This document shows positions 16,966 through 25,447 of a stretch of 64,000 bases of DNA, one piece after another. Position numbers and translations under genes: made by a program. The notes beneath the pieces are model-generated. The model was not told the origin of the DNA. It searched no databases and worked only from the letters and a program-made list of their open reading frames with translations. Within the stretch, counting starts at the first letter, position 1. The number at the start of each line of letters is the position of its first letter. This stretch comes from Trinickia violacea (GTDB lineage Bacteria > Pseudomonadota > Gammaproteobacteria > Burkholderiales > Burkholderiaceae). Where the stretch lies: the NCBI RefSeq assembly GCF_005280735.1, contig NZ_CP040077.1, positions 2,170,001 through 2,234,000 on the forward strand. Reading direction: 5' to 3'.

Positions 16966-18057
16966 ATGCCGAAATCGAAGCGCCGCCCGCAGCAAGATGA
17001 GACCGAAACGCTCAGCCGCGTCGCGCGCGCCTCGGAGTCGGACTCCGGCGCTTCGACGAGCGAGCCCGAGGAGGAGCTCGTCGAGAACGAGCCCGAGCTC
17101 GAAGAGCGTCACAACGGTGCGGACGATTCCGGCGACGCGGCCGATTCAGCAAGCGAACCCGCACCCGATCCCGACGACTTCCGGGCGCTGCTGCAGGCCG
17201 AGCTGACTGCTGACACGATTCAGCACTATCTGAACCGCATCAGCGTGAAGCCGCTCCTGACCGTCGAGGAAGAGCAGCGCTATTCGCGGCTCGCCAAAGC
17301 GGGCGAGTTCGAGGCACGACAGGTGATGATCGAGCGCAACCTGCGGCTTGTCGTCAGCATCGCGAAGGGCTATCTGAACCGTGGTGTGCCGTTGCTCGAT
17401 CTGATCGAAGAAGGCAACCTGGGCCTCATGCACGCGATCGAGAAATTCGACCCGACGCGCGGCTTCCGTTTTTCGACGTATGCGACCTGGTGGATTCGCC
17501 AGAGCATCGAGCGCGCGATCATGAACCAGGCGCGCACGGTGCGGCTGCCCGTGCACGTGATCCGCGAGCTCAATCAGGTGCTGCGCGCCAAGCGTCACCT
17601 GGAAAAGAATTCGATGAATTCCGGCGAAGCGGCAGACCGGCGCGACGCGAGCATCGACGATATCGCCTACCTGACCGGCAAGACGACCGACGAAGTGACC
17701 GATATCCTCGCACTGAACGAGCACACGGCGTCGCTCGACGCGCCGCTCGATCTCGATCCCGCAAGCAGCCTGCTCGATCTGCTGTCGGACGACCAGAGCC
17801 AGTCGCCCGATGCCGAAGTCCAGCACCGCGAACTCGAAACGCTCACGCGCGCGTGGCTGTCGCGTTTGTCGGACAAGCACCGGCACGTGATCGAACGCCG
17901 CTTCGGGCTGAATCACATCGAGCCCGCGACGCTCGAAGAGCTTGCCGATGAAATGGGCCTCACGCGCGAGCGCGTGCGGCAAATCCAGCAAGAAGCGCTC
18001 GTGCGGTTGAAGCGCTTCTTTGCGTCCAACGGCGTGCGCAAGGACGCTGTTCTCTAA
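16966..18057 (+). CDS. rpoS: RNA polymerase sigma factor RpoS (sigma-38)
   Basis: 363 residues. An acidic, low-complexity N-terminus (about 1-75) precedes region 1.2 (DTIQHYLNRISVKPLLTVEE), region 2 (IEEGNLGLMHAIEKFD, then RFSTYATWWIRQSIERAIM), region 3 and region 4 (LEELADEMGLTRERVRQIQQ). The NQARTVRLPVH stretch is typical of RpoS rather than RpoD. It directs transcription of general stress and stationary-phase genes. It follows nlpD by 11 nt. The start is preceded by only a weak ribosome site, in keeping with the translational control by Hfq and small RNAs known in enterobacteria; hfq lies about 14 kb downstream in this window. Confidence 0.97.
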   Translation: MPKSKRRPQQDETETLSRVARASESDSGASTSEPEEELVENEPELEERHNGADDSGDAADSASEPAPDPDDFRALLQAELTADTIQHYLNRISVKPLLTVEEEQRYSRLAKAGEFEARQVMIERNLRLVVSIAKGYLNRGVPLLDLIEEGNLGLMHAIEKFDPTRGFRFSTYATWWIRQSIERAIMNQARTVRLPVHVIRELNQVLRAKRHLEKNSMNSGEAADRRDASIDDIAYLTGKTTDEVTDILALNEHTASLDAPLDLDPASSLLDLLSDDQSQSPDAEVQHRELETLTRAWLSRLSDKHRHVIERRFGLNHIEPATLEELADEMGLTRERVRQIQQEALVRLKRFFASNGVRKDAVL

Positions 18058-18060
18058 TCG

Positions 18061-18837
18061 ATGACCCCCATTCTCGTTTTCGACATCGAGACGATTCCCG
18101 ATGTCGCCGGCATTCGCCGTCTTGAAGATCTTCCCGCCACGCTGACCGATGCCGAAGTCGCCGAGCACGCCTTCGCGGCGCGCCGCGAAAAGACCGGCAG
18201 CGATTTTCTGCCGCACCATCTCCAGCGCATCGCCGCGATCTCGTGCGTGTTTCGCGACCGCACGGGTTTGCGCGTGCGCTCGCTCGGCACCCCCGAGGAC
18301 TCGGAAGCGACGCTGATCCAGTCGTTCTATCGCGTGATCGAAAAGTACACGCCGCAACTCGTTTCCTGGAACGGCGGCGGATTCGATTTGCCGGTGCTGC
18401 ACTATCGCGCGCTGGTCCACGGCGTTGCCGCGTCGCGCTATTGGGATCTCGGCGAGGACGATCGCGAATTCAAGTGGAACAACTACATCAGCCGCTACCA
18501 CTCGCGCCACACGGATTTGATGGACGTGCTCGCGATGTATCAGGCGCGCGCGAACGCGCCGCTCGATGCGCTCGCGAAGCTGTGCGGCTTTCCCGGCAAG
18601 CTCGGGATGGACGGCGGCCAGGTGTGGACGGCGTTTCAGGAAGGGCGCATCGAAGAAATCCGCAACTACTGCGAAACGGATGTCGTCAACACGTACTTGT
18701 TGTACTGCCGCTTTCAATTGATGCGCGGGGCGTTTTCGCAAGACGAATACACCGATGAGATCGCGTTCGTCAAAAATGCGCTCGCGCAGGAGCCGGCGTC
18801 GCACTGGGCCGAATATCTCGAAGCCTTCGAGAGTTGA
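18061..18837 (+). CDS. PolB-like DEDDy 3'-5' exonuclease
   Basis: 258 residues. Exo I motif FDIETIP is at 7-13. Exo II is NGGGFDLPVL, and Exo III is YCETDVVNTYLLY, where Y-x3-D puts it in the DEDDy class. This matches the stand-alone predicted 3'-5' exonuclease related to the proofreading domain of family B polymerases. The native substrate is not known. It starts 3 nt after the rpoS stop codon, so it is almost certainly expressed from rpoS transcripts, which suggests a role in stationary-phase DNA maintenance. It converges on the EEP-family gene. Confidence 0.88.
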   Translation: MTPILVFDIETIPDVAGIRRLEDLPATLTDAEVAEHAFAARREKTGSDFLPHHLQRIAAISCVFRDRTGLRVRSLGTPEDSEATLIQSFYRVIEKYTPQLVSWNGGGFDLPVLHYRALVHGVAASRYWDLGEDDREFKWNNYISRYHSRHTDLMDVLAMYQARANAPLDALAKLCGFPGKLGMDGGQVWTAFQEGRIEEIRNYCETDVVNTYLLYCRFQLMRGAFSQDEYTDEIAFVKNALAQEPASHWAEYLEAFES

Positions 18838-18861
18838 GAAGCGGCGGCGGCTGGCAACGTT

Positions 18862-19728
18862 TCAGTCGAGTTCGAGTAATACCGGCTGGTGATCCGAGGC
18901 GCGCGTCGCGCTATCGATTTCGCAACGTTTGAGGCGCGGCCGCAAATCCTCGGTGACGAACACGAAATCGCACGCCATCGGCCCGGACGACCACTGTACT
19001 GTGTCGTAGACGCCAGCCGTCATCGGCGGCGTCTTGCCGGGGTGCAGCGTCGTCCAGGCGTCGATAAAGGCTGGGGCGTCGTGCGGATTCTCCGTGAGCG
19101 GAGCGACGAAGCGCTGGTACGCCTCGCTCTCGAACGCGCTGTTGAAATCGCCGCAGACGATCGCGCTGACGGGGCGAGCGGTTGCGGCAAACGGTCCGGC
19201 CGCGTTTTCGGCAGGCGCCGGGCGGGCCGCATGCGCGGCAGCTTCCAGATGTAGCCGGCGCAGCTCGTCGACTTGCGCGAGGCGCTGCTTCAGCGAATAG
19301 AACTCCAGATGCGTGGTCACGACCCGGACCGATCCGCCCGGCGCGCGCAACACCGCTTCCAGCGCCACGCGCTGCATCGATGGCGCGTCGGGGTCGGCCG
19401 GCCAGGGCAGCGTATGCCGGAACACTTGCTCGACCGGCAGCCGCGTCACGATCGCATTGCCGAATTGCCGTCTCGGCGCGTTCGCTTCGAGCGGCGGCAG
19501 ATCGACGCCGATCGCGTCGAGCACCGTGAAGCCGGGCAGTGCGCCTTCGAGTTCGGCGAATTGATCGCCGGACGGCCGGCCCGGCAGCGCGCCGAAGCCG
19601 CGCGTGATCTCCTGCAGGCAGAGCACGTCGAAATCGGCAATCCGCTTCGCTTCGGCGAGCGTTCGCGGAAGATCGACGTCGCCGCTCGCGTCGCGTCCCC
19701 ACTGGACATTCCAACAGATCAGTCGCAT
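18862..19728 (-). CDS. Endonuclease/exonuclease/phosphatase (EEP) family protein
   Basis: 288 residues starting MRLICWNVQWGRD, a standard EEP first strand with the catalytic Asn. The metal-binding Glu is in DVLCLQEITRG, and the later motifs VTTHLEFYS, CGDFNSAF and SDHQPVLLELD are intact. A GGAG 8 nt before the ATG supports the start at 19728, and a longer frame to 19956 is rejected. Members cleave DNA, phosphoinositides or sphingomyelin; no signal peptide is seen, so a cytoplasmic nuclease or phosphodiesterase is the more likely option. The specific substrate is unknown. Confidence 0.87.
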   Translation of the reverse strand: MRLICWNVQWGRDASGDVDLPRTLAEAKRIADFDVLCLQEITRGFGALPGRPSGDQFAELEGALPGFTVLDAIGVDLPPLEANAPRRQFGNAIVTRLPVEQVFRHTLPWPADPDAPSMQRVALEAVLRAPGGSVRVVTTHLEFYSLKQRLAQVDELRRLHLEAAAHAARPAPAENAAGPFAATARPVSAIVCGDFNSAFESEAYQRFVAPLTENPHDAPAFIDAWTTLHPGKTPPMTAGVYDTVQWSSGPMACDFVFVTEDLRPRLKRCEIDSATRASDHQPVLLELD

Positions 19729-19801
19729 CGTCAAATCTCCGTTGCGGTTTGCCGTTCGTCTACAATCTCGCCTTTCATAAACGTCTGTCAGGAATCCGCA
19801 G

Positions 19802-21208
19802 GTGTCCGAATCCCCCAACCGTAGCGTGCGCAAGCTGAAAAGCGCGCCGGCGCCGTCCGCCGCTCCCGTTAGTGCCCCGATTATCGAGATCGAATCGCTC
19901 GATATGGAAGCGCGCGGCGTGGGTCGCCTCGTGACGGAAACCGGCGAGCCCGGCAAGGTAATCTTCGTCGAAGGCGCGCTGCCTGGCGAGCGTGTCAGCT
20001 ATTCGAGTTATCGCAAGAAGCCGAGTTTCGAGCAGGCGCAGGTTGTCGACGTGTTGCGTGAAAGCGTGCTCCGCACCAAACCGCAATGCCGTTTTTTCGG
20101 CACCTGCGGCGGTTGTTCGATGCAGCATCTGGACGTGCGCGCGCAGGTCGCCGTCAAGCAGCGCGTGCTCGAAGACAATCTCCAGCATCTCGCGAAGTTG
20201 CGCGCCGAAACGGTGTTTAGGCCGATTCACGGGCCCTCGTGGGGCTACCGCTATCGTGCGCGCCTGACTGTGCGCAACGTGGCGAAAAAGGGCGGTGTGC
20301 TGGTCGGCTTTCACGAGCGCAAAAGCAGCTACGTCGCCGATATGACGAGCTGCGAAGTGCTGCCGCCGCATGTGTCGGCGATGCTCGTGCCGTTGCGCCG
20401 GCTCGTCGAGGGGCTGTCGATTCGCGATCGGATGCCGCAGATCGAGCTGGCGGTCGGCTCGCAAGTCACGGCACTGGTGCTGCGCGTGCTCGAGCCGATC
20501 AACGCCGCCGACGAGGCGCTGCTGCGCGAGTTCGCGGATGCCCATCAGGTGCAATTCTGGCTGCAGCCGAAGGGCCCTGACACGGTCGTGCCGTTCTATC
20601 CGCTCGACGTCCCGCTCGACTACACGCTGCCGGAATTCAACATCCGGATGCCGTTCAAGCCGACCGATTTCACGCAGGTCAATCACCCGATCAACCGCGT
20701 GCTGGTGGGCCGGGCATTGCGGCTGCTGGCGCCTGCGCGTGGGGACCGCGTGCTCGATCTCTTTTGCGGAATCGGCAACTTCACGCTGCCGCTGGCGCGC
20801 CTTGCACGCGAGGTCGTGGGGATCGAAGGCAGCGAAGCGCTGACGACCCGCGCGCTCGCGAACGCCAAAGAAAACGGTGTCGACGGGCATACCTCGTTCG
20901 CCTGCCGTAATTTATTCGAGGTCACGGCCGACGACCTGCGCGCGCTTGGCGCATTCGACAAGTTTCTCGTCGATCCGCCGCGCGAAGGCGCGCTGGCTGT
21001 CTCAAAGGCGCTCGCCGAGATCGCCCAGAGCGGCGACGGGCCGCTGCCGGCGCGCATCGTCTACGTGTCCTGCAACCCGGCAACGCTGGCGCGCGACGCG
21101 GGCCTGCTCGTCCACGAGGCGGGCTACCGGCTGAAAGGCGCGGGCGTGGTCAATATGTTCCCGCACACGTCCCACGTCGAATCGATCGCGCTGTTCGAAC
21201 GCGACTAA
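19802..21208 (+). CDS. rlmD: 23S rRNA (uracil(1939)-C5)-methyltransferase
   Basis: 468 residues from GTG at 19802, with AGGA 8 nt upstream. A TRAM-like N-domain (residues 28-85) is followed by the 4Fe-4S cysteines of CRFFGTCGGC plus the later TSCEVL. The SAM-binding DLFCGIGNFTLP, the DPPREG loop, the catalytic cysteine in VSCNPATLARD, and the terminal HTSHVESIALF base-site motif are all present. It makes m5U1939 in 23S rRNA. A TACAAT at 19761-19766 is a reasonable -10. Divergent from the EEP gene and convergent with the membrane protein that follows, with a shared terminator. Confidence 0.95.
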   Translation: MSESPNRSVRKLKSAPAPSAAPVSAPIIEIESLDMEARGVGRLVTETGEPGKVIFVEGALPGERVSYSSYRKKPSFEQAQVVDVLRESVLRTKPQCRFFGTCGGCSMQHLDVRAQVAVKQRVLEDNLQHLAKLRAETVFRPIHGPSWGYRYRARLTVRNVAKKGGVLVGFHERKSSYVADMTSCEVLPPHVSAMLVPLRRLVEGLSIRDRMPQIELAVGSQVTALVLRVLEPINAADEALLREFADAHQVQFWLQPKGPDTVVPFYPLDVPLDYTLPEFNIRMPFKPTDFTQVNHPINRVLVGRALRLLAPARGDRVLDLFCGIGNFTLPLARLAREVVGIEGSEALTTRALANAKENGVDGHTSFACRNLFEVTADDLRALGAFDKFLVDPPREGALAVSKALAEIAQSGDGPLPARIVYVSCNPATLARDAGLLVHEAGYRLKGAGVVNMFPHTSHVESIALFERD

Positions 21209-21235
21209 GCCGGCGATTCGAAAATCTTTCGTGCA

Positions 21236-21279
21236 TGAAAAAACCGGCCCGAAGGCCTGGCCCGAAGGCCGGTTTTTTT
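21236..21279. terminator. Terminator shared by rlmD and the Bax-inhibitor-like gene
   Basis: ACCGGCC (21243-21249) pairs with GGCCGGT (21267-21273), flanked by A and T runs on both sides. Inside are two identical copies of GGCCCGAAGGCC (21246-21257 and 21259-21270), each able to fold on its own as a small CGAA-capped hairpin, so two foldings compete. Confidence 0.85.
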
Positions 21280-21300
21280 ACGCTGCAACAGCGTTCGAAA

Positions 21301-21999
21301 TCAGTTGCGGTTGCCGCCGAAGATGCCCAGCAGCGCCAGCAGGTTCACGAACACGTTATACAGATCCAGATAGATCGCCAGCGTGGCCGTGATGTAGTTG
21401 GTTTCACCGCCATTCACGACGCGCTGCACGTCGAACAGCATGTACGCCGAGAAGATCGCGATCGCCAGGACCGAAACCGTCAGCATCAGCGCCGGCAGTT
21501 GCAGGAACATGTTGGCGACCATCGCGAGCAGCAGCACGATCACGCCCATGAAGAGCCACTTGCCAAGGCCGGAGAAGTCGCGCTTGCTGACCGTGGCAAC
21601 GGTTGCCATCGTCGCGAAGATCACACCAGTGCCACCGAATGCGAGCATGATGAGCGACGGCCCGTTCGTGAAGCCGAGGATGAAGCTCAGCAGGCGCGAG
21701 AGCATCAGGCCCATGAAGAACGTGAAACCGAGCAGCACGACGACGCCCATGCCGCTGTTCTTCGTGCGCTCGATCGCGAACATGAAGCCGAAGGCAATGG
21801 CGAAGAACGCAAGCATGCTCATCGCCGGGCTGGTGGCGGCGAACAGCGAGAAGCCGGTCGCGACACCCACCCACGCGCCGAGCACGGTCGGCACCATCGA
21901 CAGCGCGAGCAGCCAATAGGTGTTCCGTAGTACGCGGTTGCGGGTTTCGGCCGTGATGACGCTGCCGCCGCGGCCAAAGTTATAGGGGTACTCGTTCAT
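21301..21999 (-). CDS. Bax inhibitor-1/YccA family membrane protein
   Basis: 232 residues with seven predicted membrane helices, starting MNEYPYNFGRG; an AAGGAG 5 nt before the ATG fixes the start at 21999. The family is related to YccA of E. coli, which modulates the FtsH protease, and to calcium-leak proteins such as BsYetJ. The last helix region reads LYNVFVNLLALLGIFGG, with the conserved Asp in YLDLYNVF. Because hflK and hflC, other FtsH modulators, are present in this window, a link to FtsH is possible but rests on family knowledge only. It is monocistronic. Confidence 0.9.
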   Translation of the reverse strand: MNEYPYNFGRGGSVITAETRNRVLRNTYWLLALSMVPTVLGAWVGVATGFSLFAATSPAMSMLAFFAIAFGFMFAIERTKNSGMGVVVLLGFTFFMGLMLSRLLSFILGFTNGPSLIMLAFGGTGVIFATMATVATVSKRDFSGLGKWLFMGVIVLLLAMVANMFLQLPALMLTVSVLAIAIFSAYMLFDVQRVVNGGETNYITATLAIYLDLYNVFVNLLALLGIFGGNRN

Positions 22000-22161
22000 G
22001 GTTTCTCCTTGCGTCAAACGCAGTGATGCTCTGTGATTATGCCGCGGCGCCTGCACGATGCGGCGCCGCGTGGATAGAGCCGTACCACTCCATAAGATAT
22101 GCGCGGCAGCCTAGAGTTTCAACGGCCGCGGCCAGTGGAAGAGCGATGCGGAATACATCCT

Positions 22162-22190
22162 TTGAACCTTACGGTCGTGTAAGGGTTCAA
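22162..22190. promoter_or_regulatory. Imperfect inverted repeat upstream of ndk
   Basis: TTGAACCTTAC (22162-22172) and GTAAGGGTTCAA (22179-22190) are inverted copies apart from one extra G. The repeat ends 25 nt before a TACAAT (22215-22220) that is the likely ndk -10. It could be an operator or a 5' hairpin. Confidence 0.4.
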
Positions 22191-22214
22191 TCGCAATAAT
22201 ACACGGGATCATGC

Positions 22215-22220
22215 TACAAT
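22215..22220 (+). promoter_or_regulatory. Likely ndk -10 box
   Basis: TACAAT, 46 nt before the ndk start. No convincing -35 at the standard distance. Confidence 0.4.
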
Positions 22221-22266
22221 TGCGGATTCATTTGAATCTGTAACCTATTAATTTTCTGGAGTTTTT

Positions 22267-22692
22267 ATGGCGATCGAACGCACCCTGTCGATTATCAAGC
22301 CGGACGCAGTGGCCAAGAACGTGATCGGCCAGATCTACAGCCGTTTCGAAAACGCTGGCCTGAAGATCGTGGCGTCCCGCATGGTGCACCTGTCGCGCGC
22401 CGACGCGGAGAAGTTCTACGCGGTTCACGCCGCGCGTCCGTTCTTCAAGGATCTGGTTGAATTCATGATTTCGGGCCCGGTGATGATTCAAGTTCTCGAA
22501 GGCGAGAACGCGATCCTGAAGAACCGCGATCTGATGGGCGCGACCGATCCGAAGAAGGCAGAAAAGGGCACGATCCGCGCCGATTTCGCCGACAGCATCG
22601 ACGCCAACGCCGTGCACGGCTCGGACGCAGCGGAAACGGCTGCTGTCGAAGTGGCGTTCTTCTTCCCGGCGCTCAACGTTTATTCGCGCTAA
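22267..22692 (+). CDS. ndk: Nucleoside diphosphate kinase
   Basis: 141 residues, the usual length. The phosphohistidine is H117 in NAVHGSDA, and the N-terminal ERTLSIIKPDAV and the GPVMIQVLEG strand are conserved. It transfers the gamma-phosphate of ATP to other NDPs through that histidine, balancing NTP and dNTP pools. An almost ideal TCTGGAG ribosome site is 7-10 nt upstream. It begins the long rightward block running through purA; the 138-nt gap to rlmN shows no terminator. Confidence 0.98.
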   Translation: MAIERTLSIIKPDAVAKNVIGQIYSRFENAGLKIVASRMVHLSRADAEKFYAVHAARPFFKDLVEFMISGPVMIQVLEGENAILKNRDLMGATDPKKAEKGTIRADFADSIDANAVHGSDAAETAAVEVAFFFPALNVYSR

Positions 22693-22830
22693 TCGTCCAA
22701 CGGAAGCGCTAAAGTAGAACTCGCAGGAACTGGCGCGAACGGCACCGTGCATGCGGTCCAGTGTCCAATCAGCAGTTGAATGGGCACGGCGGCACGCACG
22801 GTTTTTCGCACTGAAATGGCAGGAATCGAT

Positions 22831-23985
22831 ATGACGAGCAGTTCAACCGTCAACCTTCTCGACCTCGACGCCGCGGGCCTCGTCGCGTATTGCGACAGCC
22901 TCGGCGAGAAGCCGTTTCGCGCCAAGCAATTGCAGCGCTGGATTCACCAATACAATGCTGCCGATTTCGACGGCATGACCGACCTCGCCAAGTCGCTGCG
23001 CGAAAAGCTCAAGGGCCGCGCGACGATCACGATGCCGGGCATCGCCAGCGACCACACTTCCGCCGACGGCACCCGCAAGTGGCTGATCGACGTCGGCAAT
23101 GGGAATGCGGTCGAAACCGTGTACATCCCCGAGGAAACGCGCGGCACGCTGTGTGTGTCGTCGCAGGCGGGGTGCGCGGTCAACTGCCGGTTCTGTTCGA
23201 CCGGCAAGCAAGGTTTTTCCCGCAATTTGACGACCGGCGAAATCATCGGCCAGTTGCGGATGGCGGAGTTTGCGCTGCGCGCCATGCGGCGCGAGGCGAA
23301 CGGGCTCGACGCCGCCGAGGAAGGCAAGGGCGAGCGCGTCATCACGAACGTCGTGATGATGGGCATGGGCGAGCCGCTGCTGAATTACGATGCCGTCGTG
23401 CCGGCCATGCGGCTGATGCTCGACGACAATGCTTATGGGCTGTCGCGCCGCCGCGTCACGCTCTCCACGTCGGGCGTCGTGCCGATGATGGACCGTCTCG
23501 GCGCCGATCTTCCCGTGGCGCTGGCGGTGTCGCTGCACGCGTCGAACGACGCGCTGCGCGACGAACTGGTGCCCCTCAACAAGAAATATCCGCTGCGCGA
23601 GCTGATGGCTGCCTGTGAGCGCTATCTGAAAGTCGCGCCGCGCGATTTCATTACCTTCGAATATTGCATGCTCGACGGCGTCAACGACAGTGAGGCGCAT
23701 GCGCGCGAGCTACTGGCGGTGACGCGCGACGTCCCGTGCAAATTCAATCTGATTCCGTTCAATCCGTTTCCGGAGTCGGGGCTGATTCGCTCGAAGCCGG
23801 AACAGATCAAGCGTTTCGCGCACGTGCTGATCGACGCGGGTGTCGTGACGACCGTGCGCAAGACGCGAGGCGACGATATCGACGCGGCGTGTGGCCAGCT
23901 CGCCGGCGCGGTGAAGGATCGCACTCGCCTTGCCGAGCGCATGGGGCGCCCGGGCAAGGTGATCAAAGTGCGGCAGGTGCATTAA
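22831..23985 (+). CDS. rlmN: Dual-specificity 23S rRNA/tRNA m2A methyltransferase RlmN
   Basis: 384 residues from ATG at 22831, chosen because AGGA lies 7 nt upstream and MTSSSTVNLLDLD fits the family; an in-frame start at 22780 is less likely. The radical-SAM cluster cysteines are C115, C119 and C122 in CAVNCRFC. The methyl-carrying cysteine lies in DDIDAACGQL near residue 339. It makes C2-methyladenosine at A2503 of 23S rRNA and A37 of some tRNAs, improving decoding accuracy. The cytoplasmic position between ndk and rodZ is conserved in related bacteria. Confidence 0.97.
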   Translation: MTSSSTVNLLDLDAAGLVAYCDSLGEKPFRAKQLQRWIHQYNAADFDGMTDLAKSLREKLKGRATITMPGIASDHTSADGTRKWLIDVGNGNAVETVYIPEETRGTLCVSSQAGCAVNCRFCSTGKQGFSRNLTTGEIIGQLRMAEFALRAMRREANGLDAAEEGKGERVITNVVMMGMGEPLLNYDAVVPAMRLMLDDNAYGLSRRRVTLSTSGVVPMMDRLGADLPVALAVSLHASNDALRDELVPLNKKYPLRELMAACERYLKVAPRDFITFEYCMLDGVNDSEAHARELLAVTRDVPCKFNLIPFNPFPESGLIRSKPEQIKRFAHVLIDAGVVTTVRKTRGDDIDAACGQLAGAVKDRTRLAERMGRPGKVIKVRQVH

Positions 23986-24177
23986 TCGGTGTGGATGGTG
24001 GCGCAGCTCTGGCTGACGCAGCGCTCGCTGAAAACGGGGCAGCGGGCAGTAAGGCAGGCAGCAAATCGATCGGAAGCGGCTTTCAAGCCGCACATTTTGT
24101 GATAAACGGTCTGCGAATCCGGGCTTTGACATTCCGGAGCGCACAGGTCAAAAAGAGAATCGACGCGAGGATTTGGG

Positions 24178-25356
24178 ATGAGTGAGCCGCAGCATCCGCA
24201 GCCACACGATAACGATACGAGCGCTGGGCCGTCTGAGCCGGCCTCCGGACAAGGCGTCACGCCAATTGCGTCGCAGCCCGCGAGCGCCCAGGCGGCGCCT
24301 GACTCGCTGGCGGCGGTAGGAGCCCGCCTTGCGCAGCTTCGGGAGGCCAAGGGCTGGTCGATCGACGACGTTTCTGCCCGGCTCAAGGTGGCCTCGCAGA
24401 AAATACGTGCGCTTGAATCAGGTGATATCAGCCAGCTCCCCGACACGACATTCGCTGTCGGCGTCGTGCGCAGCTACGCGAAAATGCTCGGTGTCGATCC
24501 GGCACCGTTTACCCAGGCGCTGCGCCGGGAAAAGGGCGTGCCGGAGCCCGATCTTTCTATGCCGGCTTCGGCGGGCACGGGCTTGCCGCGCGGGAAGGTG
24601 TCGGTGTCGCTCGGCGGCGGTCCGAAGCATCGGTCGTGGCTGTGGGGCGTGGCGGCAGTCATCGTCGCCGTGATCGCGCTTGCGATGTGGCACACGGGCG
24701 GCGGCGATTCGTCGGCGTGGCTTGCGCGCCTGCGGGCCGGCGCCAATGGCGCGACCGGCGGCGCGAACGGGGCATCGGCGTCCGTGGTCGAAGGGCGGAC
24801 GGCTGCTTCGGCTGCGGGGGCGGTCGAAAACGGCGCATCGGCTGATGCCGCGGCATCGGCCGCGCCGGCACCCAACGAAGCGAGTGACCCGGCGGCTGCC
24901 GCCAGCGCGGCCGAGCAAGTCCCGGCGTCGGTGCCTGTGGCGGCACCCGCGCCGGCAACGCCCGCCGCGGCCTCGTCCAGCGCTCCCGTGGTCGCTCCGA
25001 GCGCAAGCGCGCCGCAAGCGGCTGCGCCGGCCGCCAAGGCGGCATCGGCTGCCGTTGCGGCTTCGTCGGCCGCAGATGCGGCGTCTGCCGCTGCCGACGC
25101 GCCAGCCGGCGAATCGATCGTCGCGCTGCGCGTGACGCAGGACAGCTGGTTCAACGTGCGCGACAAGAGCGGGAAAGAGGTATTCTCCGGTCTCGTTCAC
25201 GCCGGCGATGCGAAGGAAATTTCCGGTGAGCCGCCGTTCAAGGTGACGGTCGGCAACAAAGCGGGGCTCGATTCGTTGACGCTCGACGGTCAGCCGGTCG
25301 ATTCCGCGAAGTATTCGGCAGCAAAGGGCAACGTGGCTCGCTTCTCGCTGCCTTGA
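24178..25356 (+). CDS. rodZ: RodZ-like cytoskeletal/cell-shape protein
   Basis: 392 residues. A Cro/XRE-type helix-turn-helix (about 45-105; VGARLAQLREAKGWSIDDVSARLKV is split by the first turn) is followed by one membrane helix (about 148-166, SWLWGVAAVIVAVIALAMW). Then come a long Ala/Pro/Ser-rich periplasmic linker and a C-terminal beta domain (LRVTQDSWFNVRD to VARFSLP; DUF4115). That layout is RodZ, which ties MreB filaments to the elongation machinery. The start at 24178 has GAGGA 7 nt upstream. The 192 nt before it hold no gene I recognise. It is terminated before ispG by a stem-loop. Confidence 0.9.
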   Translation: MSEPQHPQPHDNDTSAGPSEPASGQGVTPIASQPASAQAAPDSLAAVGARLAQLREAKGWSIDDVSARLKVASQKIRALESGDISQLPDTTFAVGVVRSYAKMLGVDPAPFTQALRREKGVPEPDLSMPASAGTGLPRGKVSVSLGGGPKHRSWLWGVAAVIVAVIALAMWHTGGGDSSAWLARLRAGANGATGGANGASASVVEGRTAASAAGAVENGASADAAASAAPAPNEASDPAAAASAAEQVPASVPVAAPAPATPAAASSSAPVVAPSASAPQAAAPAAKAASAAVAASSAADAASAAADAPAGESIVALRVTQDSWFNVRDKSGKEVFSGLVHAGDAKEISGEPPFKVTVGNKAGLDSLTLDGQPVDSAKYSAAKGNVARFSLP

Positions 25357-25362
25357 CGGCAG

Positions 25363-25392
25363 GCGCCCCGGCCGGCGGCCAGGGCGCTTTTT
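25363..25392 (+). terminator. Stem-loop terminator after rodZ
   Basis: GCGCCC (25363-25368) pairs with GGGCGC (25382-25387), extended past one mismatch by GGCC/GGCC. Five T follow. ispG starts 55 nt later, so read-through or a second promoter must serve it. Confidence 0.65.
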
Positions 25393-25447
25393 CAATTTAG
25401 GCGGCGCGCTTTCGGGCGCGCCGCATCCGGTGTCAATGGGTCTTTCG

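Noticed and set aside
22155..22200. tRNA-like GGGTTCAATC upstream of ndk
   Set aside because: Only a T-loop-like string; no cloverleaf, acceptor stem or anticodon arm can be drawn.
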